Positions 22,057 through 34,725 of a stretch of 64,000 nt of DNA are shown here, in pieces. Under the pieces are notes generated by a model. It was given only the letters and a program-made list of their open reading frames with translations. It was not told the origin of the DNA and ran no database searches. Both the position numbers and the translations under genes were made by a program. Position 1 is the stretch's first letter. Each line of letters begins with the position of its first letter. The DNA is from Oikopleura dioica (Eukaryota; Chordata; Appendicularia; Copelata; Oikopleuridae), in assembly GCA_907165135.1 (NCBI GenBank), contig OU015566.1:11454157-11518156 (forward strand). The letters are read 5' to 3'.

Positions 22057-24340
22057 ATGAGGATGTTTTCAAAATTCTCTCTTGTACTTGTAGCTAATGC
22101 AAGTCATTTCCGATCCGGGAGTTTTCAGTTTTCACAAAAGGATGACGCCGAATTGGTTCTGACAAGAACTCTAAATTACCGAAGAGGATTTGACGGCTAC
22201 GATCCCGCTTGTTTCCCCTGGCACGTGAGAGCGGGCAAAAGATCGTCGACGATGGAATACGAGCATTCTATCATCATCTCTACGAATGCGACTGTATCAA
22301 TCCAGAATTCAACTTACGTCGTCACCGATATCGAAAATGAAGGAAATCAAAACTCGCAGTGGTGTTATGGCTCGATAGATGAGCCGATTCCAAAGCCAGC
22401 AGAACCGTTTGAATACTACTTCCAAAACTGCTGCTGGGTCGACTTGACGGACGACAAAGGCGAAGTGATTGAAGACGGTCCATTTAAACTCTACGCAAGA
22501 TATTACGACGTGGAGAACAATTCTCCACAGGTCAAAGTTCCTGCGATTTGGCGAGTAATGACTGGCTGTCCCAATCAATCGCTAGATTTGAATCCAGAAG
22601 ACAAAGACGACGACAGAATTAAATGCAGATGGAGCACTGAGGCCGAAGCAAAGAGTGCGAATTACTTCAATGGAGACTACAGTTCAATAACACTTGATGA
22701 GGAAACATGTGTCCTCAACTATGATGGAACAAGTGACACAACTACTTTCGGAGTAAAACCAATCGCGATACAGGTTCTATTGTTTGTTAAATTCACCGAT
22801 TAAAAAGTCAAATTTCAGGTCGAAGATTTTGACGAGCGAGGAAACATCAAGTCATCGATTCCAGTTCAATTCCTCGCCTCAGTTTGGGAGCCACAATATT
22901 CAGGAAGCTACGTGGAAGTTACAGGACAATCATCGGGGATCCCTGCTGATGAAGAGGAACAAAAATCAGAAGCATTTTTCTGGGGCGATACTCTTCACGG
23001 TCATGGGGATAACCACGAGCCGAAAAGAGAGCGACGGGAAGTTCCGGGAATAAACCCTGACACTGGCAATTTCTACTATTGCGATGAGCCTCCACAGCTT
23101 ATTCCTCCATCGCCAGAAGCAGGAGCACAGATTAATGTCACGAGCACAGTCAAGATCGACGTGCGTGCATTCTACTACCAAGATCTTGAACCAAAGTACG
23201 ACCTCCGCAGGTTTCAGTTCAACTCACCACAGGGGATGAACTGCACCGATATTGACGATACTACTGGCCGCGCTTCATGTACCTGGACCCCAACACAAAA
23301 ACAGCGAGAACAAAAACTTCACGGCTTCTGCTTCTTGGCAATCGATAAATTTGGTCGACAATCTGAACGAAGATGCATTACTCTGACGATGTCAGATTAT
23401 GTTGAAGATGTTATTAGGTAACAAATAATTTTTGAATACTTTTTTATTATTATTTTATTAAGCATGCTAAATCTTTTCGCTCCGGAATTTGGCTCCCGAG
23501 AATTGACTGATTACGGATGTGCTGGCCGCAATCTTCTTGATCCATTCCACAGCAACATTGGCAAGCCAGTTGATCTCACTGACAAGACGCTTTCGAGATG
23601 GAAAACATGCATTAGATGCGCAAAGGAAAGGTTCAAATACTACCTACATTTCCATATTACCCGAAGGAAATGATTCATTTTATTCAATATCTTCGCGTAT
23701 GAATGAACTTTCACAGGATGCCGATCTTACCAACCTTTCCGACGTTGGAGACCGTGAACTGCCAAAGTACATCTTCGACTTAGATACGAAAACCTGCGGT
23801 AAATTGACAAAGAGATATTCATTATAATTCTAACGCAAATGTAGCAAACGAAGTCGGAACATTGGAACGCTCTATTTGCGAATGCGATAAGAGACTTGCT
23901 AACACTTTGAAAACCTTAACGATTCGGCCCAAGTACCAAAATTACAAAGACACTAAGTGTGAGAAGAATAATATCACAGACCGTCCGGAAGACCCACATT
24001 GCTGCAGAGATCAGGGTGGATTATACAAGATGTATTATGCTTCGAAGAATTGTTGTGAAGAAGACGGAAAAATCAGATCTAACGGAGAGTGCACCACTGA
24101 TGGAGGCATAACATATGAAGCCAAGGTATTCTTACAAAATTTTAATACGTAAATTATTCTCAGATCAAAATCTACCGGCCCGAGTTTGTCGAAGCGGACA
24201 AAAGCAATGATAAACAAACTTCTGACTCCACATCATCCGATTCATCCGATTCAACGGACAGAGGAGCTGGAATAGGACGAAGGGGTTCGAAGCCAAACAG
24301 ATGGGCCAAAGAAACCAATGTATTAGAAGGCAACTTGTGA
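22057..24340 (+). CDS. Secreted protein with metazoan ectodomain repeat and sPLA2-like C-terminus
   Basis: Exons 22057-22773, 22819-23417, 23463-23625, 23717-23798, 23845-24125 and 24164-24340; about 672 aa. A short signal peptide (MRMFSKFSLVLVANA) leads a Cys-containing ectodomain: 'NCCWVDL', 'RVMTGCPNQS', 'DRIKCRWS', 'SSIPVQFLASV'. This matches a domain common in large extracellular proteins of cnidarians and lancelets. A dibasic KRERR site (about 23025) suggests proprotein cleavage. The C-terminal part has 'DYGCAGRN', 'GKPVDLTDKTLSRWKTCIRC' and 'SICECDKRLA', resembling secretory phospholipase A2 (YGCYCG, CCxxHDxCY, CECD). The His-Asp dyad position reads Trp-Lys, so it is probably inactive, as in otoconin-type proteins. 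The third intron (23626-23716) fits the frame only as GA-AG. Confidence 0.7.
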
Positions 24341-24576
24341 AAAAATATTTGTTTGTAAATTTTGTATATAATCTTGCTCGATTAAAGTTATTACCAAAAT
24401 ATCACAATACCAATTTTGTCTTGTCAAATTTTATTCATTTTCGAAGAGGTCAGAGTTGATTTGCAGAAGATCTTCGATTTTGTAGCTTATTCCAGCTAAG
24501 TCGAAAAGTCTTCTTTTGTATGTACAGTCGGTGAGATACAGAATTGTTGCCAAATAAGTGGTATTTATATTCGAAT

Positions 24577-26487
24577 TTAGTTATCATCAAAATATCCAAC
24601 AAGGACATCAGCAGCACTAAACCATCCGCCTGGGACGTAGTTCCAGCCAAACCAGAGCTCTTCAAGATAGGTTCCGTCAATTTGGCTGATCGTGAATGTG
24701 TTGCCCTAATATTGAGTAGAGAAGGCTTTGCATAAGATAACTCACCACTCCTGAAGCAGGTTCGAAAACGACTCTAGGGTCGTCAACATAGAATCCCTCA
24801 ACATCGTAGATAAATTGGATAACAACTTTCTTTCCATCGAATCCATCGTAGGCACGGACATTGGTTCTTGCCTTGTCTCCATTTGTGTTTCCTGGGAAAG
24901 AGAGAAGAGATGTTGTCCATTTTTGAGTGGAATCACAGCTCAGTTCAATGGACTCAGCTCCGAAGCGGTAGTCATCGCCAATGAAATTAACGATGAAATC
25001 TTTCAGGATTATGAATTATATTTAAAAATTAGAATTAAACAAGTAGAGTCGAAAATGCTCAAAAATATTCATAATCAATTTGAAAATCCCTTCCTAAAGT
25101 AGAGACACCCTCAAACGCCTGATTAGCCGCCACAAGAGCATAAACACCCGATGACGGGTCGCTTCCAATCGGATCCACGTGAGCATTGAACACGTGAAAC
25201 CAGTAGACAGCGACGGGAAGTCTGATGTAGCATGTGCCAGCATCGCCGAAAATGAAATTCATGACTTCGAAAATTGCGCCCCCGAGAGCGTTTGGATTTG
25301 ATGGCCATTCTTGAGTCAGCGAAACGGGAATAGGAGTGTTGTCCTCGACCGGAGTTGGGACGTAGTTGGGATCGTAAGCGCCGTATTGGTCAATGGCAGA
25401 GTTGTAGGAACCATGACCGTAGCTGCTGCGTTCTACAGAGGTCTGGAAGGTGAAATCAGAGGAGGACGGCTTCTCGGCAGTGTAGTCTGGCTTGTACATG
25501 CTTGGCAACTCAGCCTGAAATATTTGAATAAAGATCTTTTTCTCACATTTTTACCGAAAAAGACGTTGTCCTTGGTCGGTCTTCTGAGGAATCTCCACTT
25601 CCTATCTCCTCAAAAGCGTTGTACTGAAGAGCAGTTCTACCCATGTCATCAATGAACTGAACAGGCTTTGGCTTGACCAGAGCATCTCCATCAGCTTGGA
25701 ATCTAGTGATGCCGTTGTTTTTGAAAAATCCGTTTCCAGATCTTGTTGAAAACTGGTTATTCGAGGGAGACTCTTCTCTCTGAGAGACCTGCTCATTGAA
25801 AACTTGGCCTTTTGGTTGGTTCGATTTCAGTTCTCAAGAATATAAGATCTTGATAACCGTATGAGATGAATTTTGAACCTTCCCTACATCAGACAAAAGC
25901 TGTTGGAACTTCTTCTCAGGCTTCTGATTCGCCTGGAACCAAGGAATATCTTCTCCCAAAACTTGCTTCCCCTTTGCTCCTTTGAAAGAATAGCTGTTTT
26001 GATTTTCACTTTGCGCAAGTCTTGAATTGCCACTTGAAAAGCCGGAATTCCCGGTCCTCAACGATCGCTGGAAGAAGTTGTTCGAGGTTGGAGGAGCAGT
26101 TGTTGTTGCTCGCTTAGTTGTTGTGATTCCAGAGTCTTTTTGAATCCTGTCGATGAACCAGTCCCAAGAGCCATAGAATCCCTTTTCAGAAGGATTGATT
26201 CCTTGCCGACGAACCCGGGAATGCGGATTTGCTGATGAATCTAGGAAGGATCAAAATTTACGAAATTTGACATTTACGAAAGTCATAAAAATGGGCTTAT
26301 GCGAAAACTCATTCAAGACTGACTCTTCTTTTTACAAGGGCCTGAAATGAAGTTTAAGAGCCTCTTTATTCCTCTTCGAAACAGTCATTTTGTTTCTGCA
26401 AATATTGCATAATTTTCATTGCTAACATGAAAATCTTTCTATTTGAATACCTTGAATAAATGACGCGAGAATTAGTCCAGTCTTCAT
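24577..26487 (-). CDS. Secreted low-complexity protein with conserved-looking C-terminal domain
   Basis: Exons 26487-26451, 26240-25879, 25788-25555, 25514-25109, 24999-24961, 24891-24746 and 24705-24577; about 450 aa. It has a signal peptide (MKTGLILASFI) and a nearby furin-like site (RVRRQ). The next about 250 residues are Ser/Asn/Gln/Pro-rich. The C-terminal region is structured: 'TCYIRLPVAVYWFHVFNAH', 'DGFDGKKVVIQFIYDVEGFY' and 'LEELWFGWNYVPGGWFS', ending GYFDDN. This is the style of a mucus, house or other matrix protein, but no family is recognised. The intron 24960-24892 keeps frame only with a GA donor (TTCG|GAGCTG) before a strong acceptor (TCTCTTTCCCAG). Reading straight through instead needs a frameshift. 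Confidence 0.55.
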
Positions 26488-27767
26488 TTTTTTTTCTTTT
26501 ATTCTTTATTTCTTCCCTTATCTATATAAAAGTCTTCGTTTCGTATATTGATAATATAGGGATTTAAAAGAAAAATTAATAAAGCTGGAAAACGGCGTAT
26601 CTCTCAGCCGACAGTTGGTTTACGAATTTGAATTCCGATTTCACAAATCCTAAGGAGCCAAAATCGCATGCAAAGACGCGCTGGAATACCGCGAAGTTAG
26701 CGAATGTTTGGAAATCAGGTTCCGCCTCGTTCCATTTAATGCTGTTGGCGATTTAATTAACGTGAGATATAAATTTACGTCAGAAAAGGCATCAATTCGG
26801 CGGATTCTGAAGAGACTAAACAAATAGACTCTTCGATTGAATTTTTTACATTTTTAAAAAACGCAAATTCTGTCAGTTTTATAGAATCAAAATTGATGGG
26901 TTTTAGATCAGTTTCAATCTAAAGGAGCAAAAAAAAGTCGAGAATATTTCCTGTTTACTGATGTAAGAGGTTATGTGAAACCAAATATAGACGTGTCATT
27001 TAATTTTTGGCTGCTTTTTTGTTTGAAATCACACAATTCCAAGAAAAATACGAGTTCGAAGGGTCATGAGAAAACTTGGGCAAACATAATGGAAAAAACG
27101 TGCTATTTACAATTCTCTAGTTCTTCCTTTTGCTTTTATTCATCGCCTTACCAAAAGTGAAATTACAAGCTCGAGATTTGAATTTGAGTTTTCATTTTTT
27201 GCAAAGAGAAATATCGTCTTTGAACTTTCAAGAGTACTTTCTTCGGCCAAAAAGCGATTATATTGTTTCATTAAAAGATTTCTTAGTAAAAAATCTCATT
27301 TTTTCCAATTAAAAATTTACAGTAAAAGACTTTTTTGTTCGTTATCCGATTTTATTCGCAGCTTTTCTTATCATTTCTTAATATTAAAAATAAGGTTCTT
27401 TTTTTGAGTTTTAAAAATCGTAATGAAATCCGGCTCATTGTTCGATTTTTATCGAAGCGTCGAGCAGCGAAGCGCGATTCATCCTCGAAGGCTGAAGCCG
27501 GATCGCGAGTTCAAGCGGTGAGATCGAGATTGCTAACTCGCCAACGCCAGAGTGAGACAGAGAGGAAAGCACACAAGTGAAAATGTCCAAATGTGCAAAT
27601 TCGTAACTTGCCAACGTATTCGTTTTTGCTCCCTGGCGTTCAGACTTTGACAAATAATAATTTCTCTTTATTCCATTTTCTTTCCGACACATCAGAGAGA
27701 TAGTCAGACAAAAAATTGTCTCCAAGCGGTGAAGTCGCGAAAAATTACTGTATTTTTTCAGAAAGTA
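26488..27767. other. Intergenic between divergent genes
   Basis: AT-rich; frames here are short and unrecognised. It should hold the promoters of the flanking divergent genes. Confidence 0.4.
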
Positions 27768-29999
27768 ATGAAAATGCAAAAAGCTGAATTAATCGGATTC
27801 GAATTCGACGGGGATGAAAGCACAAGAGAATGTCGCGCAGGTACTCAAACTTAAGTGTATGATAATTGTAATAATTGCAGCAATTGCAAATTGCAATATC
27901 AGCCTGTTGATCCATTCAGGCTGAAATCACTCGAGAGTATATAACTAGGCTTCATTTTTTACCTCAGTGAACACTCCGGGACACTTCAAAAGTACCCGAT
28001 GATGTTCCCCCTTATTGAGCTTTTGCCGTGCTTCCGGTTCTTTTATCGGATCATTCAGAGATTGTGGGGTAAATCTTGATATATTTTCTATATGATTATA
28101 GTCGACAGGGTTTCAAATAAATATGAGGTTTCGGACAAGGATCTAACTAAGAGAAGTCTTTTCTAAACTCTACTAAGAGAGTAAGTTACTGTAAAATCAA
28201 GTGGGTGAGGCTCGATTCAAGTAGCTTGAAGGCTTAATAATCTTAAAAAAACAACCAATATTGACATGTTTTTCATTCAGTCTTCAAAGTTCGATGTCCG
28301 CACCAAGGAAAGTACGAAGCAACAGTGGAAGAAAAGGGCACGCACATCGAATCTGTGACGACACTCGTAAAGGCTGAAGAAGGCACCTGCATAATCAGTA
28401 AGTCCTTTTGAGAACGAAGTGTCGTAATCTGATAGGATATTCGAGAATCGCCCATGGCGTGTTCAAAAGACAAATAGCTGAGTCGATAAACGCGTAATAT
28501 TTGCTTCGTTTTCATCCAGAGAGCCTCAGAAACAGTCTGCTAGAGTCTCGCAGTCTCAGAGACCTTGTTTGAACAACCAAAGTCCGCATAAATGGCAACG
28601 GTTATATAGACACAGTAATTTCCTCACTAACAATGGAAAATAAAACTTTGCCGACAGCTCTGTAAATTTCAACTTGATTGACCTTTGAGCCATACTTAAT
28701 GAAAAAAATTCTCTTAGAAGAACTAATAGAAAGACCATCAAGAATCAACAAATATATAAGGATATTGATTAAAAATTCTCATTGTTAGGCCAATATTATA
28801 TTGGCAATATATCCATCCAAGCAAAAAATAGGCATTGAACAAGGCTGAGAGTAGTCTGATCTTTTAGATAAATTGGAGCCCCAGTGCTGGCGCATCAAAT
28901 CTCTGAACAGCAACGAGATTTTTCAAATCGAAGTTTCATCGTCCGCCACTCCCATAACAAGAGAAACGCTTGATGTCACCTTGATCGAAGAGACAATCAC
29001 AAGAAGATTGCCTCAGACCAATCACAGCGTCAATTCGATGCTTGGAAATGTGATGATGAATGCCAATAATATTATGCAGTACGCTCAAGTCAACCCGAAG
29101 AAAATCAAGGTAGGCCCTCTTTATTTTCTGAAACCAATATTTTCTTGATAGGCTGAGCCACTAAACGGCGTGCCTGTATCCTTCGACTTCCCCCAGAACC
29201 TCGATACTCGGATTGTCCTCCAGCACATCGCTAACACCACCAACTATCCCCTCCAGCGTTTCAAATATCTCCACCAAGGAAGAGTCATCAACCAAAAAGC
29301 GGGTCCCCTCGATTCAAACGGCATTCCTCAAAATGCAACGATTGGAATCGTCCCCAATGGACCCCTGCCCCCACGTCCAGCACCGCCAGGAATCGCACAG
29401 GTCCAGATGGCGCAGAATATGCCCCACAGACAACTTGGTCAGCGATTCAAGCCGTATCAAGGAACACCGCCGTCAAGGAATCTGTTGAAAATCGAGCACA
29501 AAAATCCGAGCAATCACAAGGTCAGTAAGCTTCAGTTAGGAAGCGTGCTTACATGAAGCTTCAGGCATATCAACGATGTCAAATGATGCTGGTTTTCATG
29601 CGCAATTTCGAAGCCTGCCTCGATTTCGCGGAGAAAAACTTGGACCCAGATGAACGACCCAAGTTCAACGATTGCCTCGAGAGAGTCTCAAATATTCCTC
29701 TTGGTACGACATCCTCCCATTTTCTTTTTCTATCATTTCTTTTAGTAATTGAATTCGGCGATATTCTGATCAAACTTGCCCCACTCGTCCGACGATGGGC
29801 AATCTTGCTCTCGAAGCTCTCTGACTTTTGCATGTGCGACCCGACGGCGGAGCAAACCAACTTGGAAAAACAACGAAGACTCATTCAGTCGTGCATGGAC
29901 GCATGTCGATATGCATGGCCCCTTTTTAACCACATGTCCCGGCTCATCATCCCTCTCCAACAAGAACCCACTCCTCATCGATTCCTCGTCTCTGCATAA
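27768..29999 (+). CDS. Ubiquitin-like-domain protein, BAG6-like candidate
   Basis: Exons 27768-27840, 28281-28397, 28868-29109, 29152-29520, 29565-29703 and 29746-29999, GT-AG with matching phases; 397 aa. The N-terminal about 140 residues (containing 'FKVRCPHQGKYEATVEE') are unrecognised. Residues about 145-215 fit a ubiquitin-like fold: 'VSFDFPQNLDTRIVLQHI', 'QRFKYLHQGRVIN' and 'ATIGIVPNGPLPPRP'. The 'QGRV' turn and Pro-rich follow-on resemble BAG6/Scythe. A helical region (about 270-395) follows, with 'EFGDILIKLAPLVRRW'. BAG6 is a chaperone for tail-anchored and mislocalised proteins. The internal position of the UBL differs from BAG6, so the assignment is tentative. Confidence 0.5.
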
Positions 30000-32900
30000 A
30001 TTTACGGTCCCTTGCCTAAATTCAACCCAGTTACTCCAAGCTTTTACTCCCTTCTTAGAATCTTGACAGGTTCAAAATCTCTGCTCCTCCTTTCTCAACC
30101 AGTATATGTGCCAAATTAACCAACTTTTATCCCCTTGTTGGGTACTTTTTGATCACGAGACAGCAGCTGCAATGGAAGTCATTGCAGTAAGAGTTTCTTC
30201 ATAAAGATTTTTGTCATTTTTACTATTTTTGGTACACATCTATATCAAAACCCGTTTTTCTGTCAAATCGTTATATGGACCAAGGGTACCAAAAACAGCT
30301 GTCTCGCCTTTAAAATAACCAACAAACAAGAAAAAGCCCTTTCTGAAAGGGCTTTTCAAGAAATGGTCCAGTAAATTTTGAGCTCAAGCTAAATTTTTAC
30401 TTCAAGTTGAAGGCTTGAACAACAGAAATTTCGAAGTTGAATGAAAACCAAAACCTGTTGTTTGGTACACATCTCTTTGCAGACAAGGGTACCGCTTTTT
30501 CGCTTGGCTCACCAACTTACTGGCTCGTTTTTTGTTCAACCAGAGCTGAAACGCGTTTAAATTAGTCGTTACCCCTTTTATTTGGAAGATCTCTTTTACA
30601 TGCAATTATGATTTGAAATCGTAATAGCACAAGGAAAATTGATCTGCGTTTCAGCGAACTTTCTCTACTATCCGCTCAAATTTAAAACTCCTAGAATTGC
30701 CTTTCACAAGGTACTAGGCTCTGATAGACTATTTTAAAGCTTTCTATCGGACTAAGATTCCCATTCTTTAAAGCCTAAAATTCTGATACTCGAATAAACT
30801 CTTTCCAACAGACTTTCTTTCTTTCGTCTGCCAGACGCATTGATTGACGCAACGAGAAGGCGTTCTCGACTCAATTTATTACTGAAGACGTGTTTTTCAA
30901 TCAAGAGGAGCGAAACAACATTCCCTGAAAAATTAATTTATTCGATGATCAGGGCGCTCCAAAAAAGGGAGAAAGCGGCGCTGATTGGCCGCGCGCAGAA
31001 AGCTGAAAGTAGAAAAGAGCTCCGAGAAGACGACGGCTGTAGAAATGGAAGATCGGAAAATAGAGAATACAAGAAAAAGAAGAATTTTGTCATGGGCACC
31101 CTAAATTTGCTCTTTTCCATCTCTTAATTACTCAGTATTTTGTTACCGTTAATAATGTTCAGCTAACTCCGAACTATTTGTTGGTAGAAAAAAGCATCAA
31201 GAATTAGTGTTGATTGTCTGCAAAGAATTCGTGCAAATCTAGGATTATCCGGAGACTATCGACCACTTTCACCGTAGAATAGAACTTGACAAATCCGCCA
31301 TCTGCAAAATGAACTTTCAAATGAATTATTGATGCGTTTTCCAGTTTTTTCTTGTCGCCTAGAATGGATTCAACCCTCTTTGGCGTTTTAGGTTAAGCTA
31401 GGATCATTTGAATTTTGATTACTAAATCAATAACGGACCCATGATCAGCGCGGCATATTGAGGCTAAATACAGAGATTGAAAGCTCCGCTCTCGCCCCCG
31501 AGGAAAAATTCTGAAACAGATCGCCGTTACAGGCAGCGTTGCCGCCATAAAGCTGCAAGAGCTTGTTTCCCGTTTCCAGGAGGAGGCGGAATTTGATGTG
31601 AAAATAATAGCGACAGAGAAGGCACTTCATTTCATGAAAGGGTTGAATTAGCCTGCGATAAAGAGGGCTTGAATTGGCAGTGAGGCAGAAAATCCCTGTC
31701 CCGTGGCGAAGATTATTCTTTGCCTCCAAGGCTTTTTCGTTAGAGAATTTCACTTGAAGAAAAAATTTACACCAGTAGAAAAATAGTTTGTTTTGACGTA
31801 TCGCTGAATAATGAATGGTACTTATGTCAGCTTATACCATCCTCAATATCGGTAATCGGCTTTCCTGTCAATGGGAGCACCAGTAACTCCTCATTTAACT
31901 CATAAAAAGACGCACGCAAGACTTCAAGTCTGACATTCCTGTCTTGACTGAAAAAGACGAGTGGCTGTGGTCGAAAAGAGGAGACCCCGTACTGCATATT
32001 CAAGTACAGTCTCAATCATTTACTCATTTCTCAGCGCCCTAGACTTGAGACTTGTGCTTTTAGAGAAATTGAATAACAGAAGTGTTTTGTTTTAGCTTCG
32101 AGATTGGGCTGATCTCTGTCTCGTCGCGCCACTTAGGAAATGGGGCAATCTTCTTTTCTACCCATTTTGTTATTGGCAGTTTACTGAGCTGCAAATATAA
32201 TCTAGTTACTTTAGGCTCTTTAGACTAGTCCCTCGAAAGCGCGAATTCTCTCGCGAAAGCAGCAAATGGAATTTGCGATAATCTCGTTCTGTGCGTTTTA
32301 CGAGGAAAAGGATTTAAAATTGACTTGCTTTATTGCCCCTTTTTTCGATTAAAAGAGTCACGTGCTTTAAAATCCTCTTTGAAGCCTGGGATTTTTGCAA
32401 ACCAGTTGTCGTCGCCCCAGGGAAGGGATCACTTTCCCCAGAGCGAAAATTAAAAAAACCCTCGCTCCGCGATGGAGATTTATACATGTTCATTAATCAG
32501 TGAAAAACAGAAGTGCACTGTGACCCTTTTGAAAAGCGATGAACACTGCCATGTGGGAAAGGTGGAGACATAGAGGAAAACGCGCTGCGACAAGAATTAT
32601 ATTTTACAAACACGGGTTTCCGCAGCGTTTTGGTAGAAACATCCGGTTACTGAGGAACATTTGAGGAAACTGGAGAGATGGGAAAAGGGCCTCCATAAAA
32701 GATCATCAATCAAGAGACTCATAAAATTTTGCGGGCCCCTGAGAAAGAGGGAGAGAGTCTGGTCTTTTTGAAATGTAGAGAAAAAGTCTTGTTTTGCCTT
32801 ATGTTTATGGAGCGTCCCAAAAAGGGTTACAAAATTATTCATCCGATTACGAAGACACTAATCTGCGGCGATGTAGGAATCGGTGCCATGGAAGGCAAAA

Positions 32901-33316
32901 GGCTTCAAAGTCCCCTTACTTCAATTTTCCTCGCTAAAATTATCGATTTTCAGCTTTGAACCCTTATCTCGCAGAAGTCTCCAAAATTGTGGGCGTTGTT
33001 CGCGAGTTGACAGCGCTAATGGAATAAAAAGAAAAATGATTATTTATGAGACTAAATGATTTATCGATTTTCAAAGCTTCAATTTGCAATTATATTAGTC
33101 TAATTCTTCTATTTATTTTCTGTAGGTTTAACTTTGATGATAGTCTATCCAAGCTTATCCTTCTTTTGTACTGACTCTTAGTAGCTTCTTTGCTCTCAGG
33201 CGCGTTCAATAAGAATGTATAATTAATAGGCCTTGTAAGAGCAATAAGAGAAAAGTTCAATTGTTGGTACTCCCCTAAGATTGGCTCTAAAACTATCAAT
33301 TTCTATCTTTTTCAGA
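30000..33316. other. Long intergenic region, nothing recognised
   Basis: 3.3 kb without a convincing gene. A perfect short hairpin AGCCCTTTCTGAAAGGGCT lies at about 30331. A CCAAT-like box (gctgattggccgcgcgc) lies near 30980. Small frames on both strands have no recognisable domain. Confidence 0.4.
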
Positions 33317-34325
33317 ATGAAAAGAGGAAGTTTACTCGTGTCACTTGCCTTTGCATACCCGAAGATTTCAGAAGAGATTCTTGGTGCTAGATTTTCATCG
33401 AATGGCTTGTGGCCTGACAAATCTTGGCGATCGAAAACGGGCGAAAAAGGGTTGAACTATCTTGACGGCTACTGGGATATTCAAAAAGTCGATATAGATG
33501 ATGTAAGTACCAGAATTTTGAAAGAATTCTATACTACGCGCAACAGATAGCAAATCTGCTCATTCTTCATTATGATTGGCTCGCTGCGATTTTTTGATAT
33601 CCTCAGCGAATCAGAATGAAGGATGAGCAGATTCACTATTCGATAACCATGCTGTAGAATTTTTTTTGAAAAATTTAAACTTCAATTCAAACTTTAGATT
33701 CTACCTTCGCACACAACCATGATAAATGACGAAATCGAGCACATTTGCGTGAACAAAACATCCCGTTCCGCCGCTAACTTGCCTTCAAAATCAATAATGC
33801 TCTCCGACATCTGGCGATTTGACTCGCTGGACAACGTCCACATCGGTCTCGAAGCCGACATCCCAATAAAGGGGCCGGAAGAGATCGGAGAAGAGCTCTG
33901 GAATAACTACACGATCTCGGTTTATTCATCCGATTGCGCGTTGAATAGAAGGTATTGGAGTCAACAGAGCTTCACGACGCTGAAGAAACCCGACGGCTCG
34001 AGGAATATTCAATTTATTGTCAGATCTGATGGCGGCCGTTGCCAAGTAAGAACTAAAAATGAGTCTTCTTCTGTTATAACCGATTCTTCAGCTAGTGGTG
34101 CCGATGGCATCCGAAAAAGACGTTTACCTGCCGAATTCTTTGAACGCGATCACTGCTCAAATTTACTCAACCTTCGGCGTTCTCTTCATCATCCTCTGCA
34201 TCTCCTCGATCATCATTTCGCTGCTCTTTTGCAAGACGAAAAAGCAGGAAGAGCGAAATCCGCACGATCCGAAAACCGAAGAGGAAACGATGGCCTTTAC
34301 TCCTATGCCGACGATACCCGAGTAG
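33317..34325 (+). CDS. Type I membrane glycoprotein, unknown family
   Basis: Exons 33317-33502, 33698-34045 and 34092-34325, all phase-0 GT-AG; about 255 aa. It has a signal peptide (MKRGSLLVSLAFA) and an ectodomain of about 180 residues with cysteines in 'EHICVNKTS', 'SSDCALNRR' and 'GGRCQ', and N-glycosylation sequons (NKTS, NNYT). The transmembrane helix is 'FGVLFIILCISSIIISLLF', followed by a Lys-rich stop-transfer and an acidic cytoplasmic tail ending TPMPTIPE. The topology is clear; the family is not recognised. The first intron contains a long hairpin. Confidence 0.7.
33549..33640. repeat. Inverted repeat (hairpin) within an intron
   Basis: About 35-bp arms: 'agcaaatctgctcattcttc' onward, and 'gaaggatgagcagattcact', separated by about 20 bp. 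The whole hairpin lies in intron 1 of the membrane-protein gene. It could be a small MITE or a structured intronic RNA. Confidence 0.6.
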
Positions 34326-34725
34326 TAGCTTCTATTTTTCTTTTTTTATCTATCATAAACTGCTAGAAGTTCAACTTTCTTCATTTTTTTTACAAATTTA
34401 TGATCTTAAAACTTAAATATCTGGCATAAAAATCTTTAGCGAATCGCTTTCCCGGATCGATAATTTGAACCAATCAAAATTGGGCTCCTCCGTAGGCGTG
34501 GACTGACCCCTTAAAAACTCTGAAACTTTCTTCTTATAATTTCGCTCGTTACAACTTTCACAGCCCTAAAAATCACTATTTTTCGACCCATTTCTCCTTT
34601 TTTCCTGCTCTTTTCTTATTGTAAATATGTCTGATACTCAACTCTTCTATTCAAAAAGCAATAAAAATGTATATTCAAAACTCTCGAGATGAAGACTTGC
34701 TTTAGTTGTTTTGATTCGGACTGAA
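34326..34725. other. Intergenic, short
   Basis: Contains AATAAA-like motifs (for example at about 34660) and no coding signal. Confidence 0.4.

Noticed and set aside
30325-30358. Hairpin AGCCCTTTCTGAAAGGGCT as terminator
   Set aside because: Looks like a bacterial intrinsic terminator, but this is a eukaryotic nuclear region without a gene ending there.
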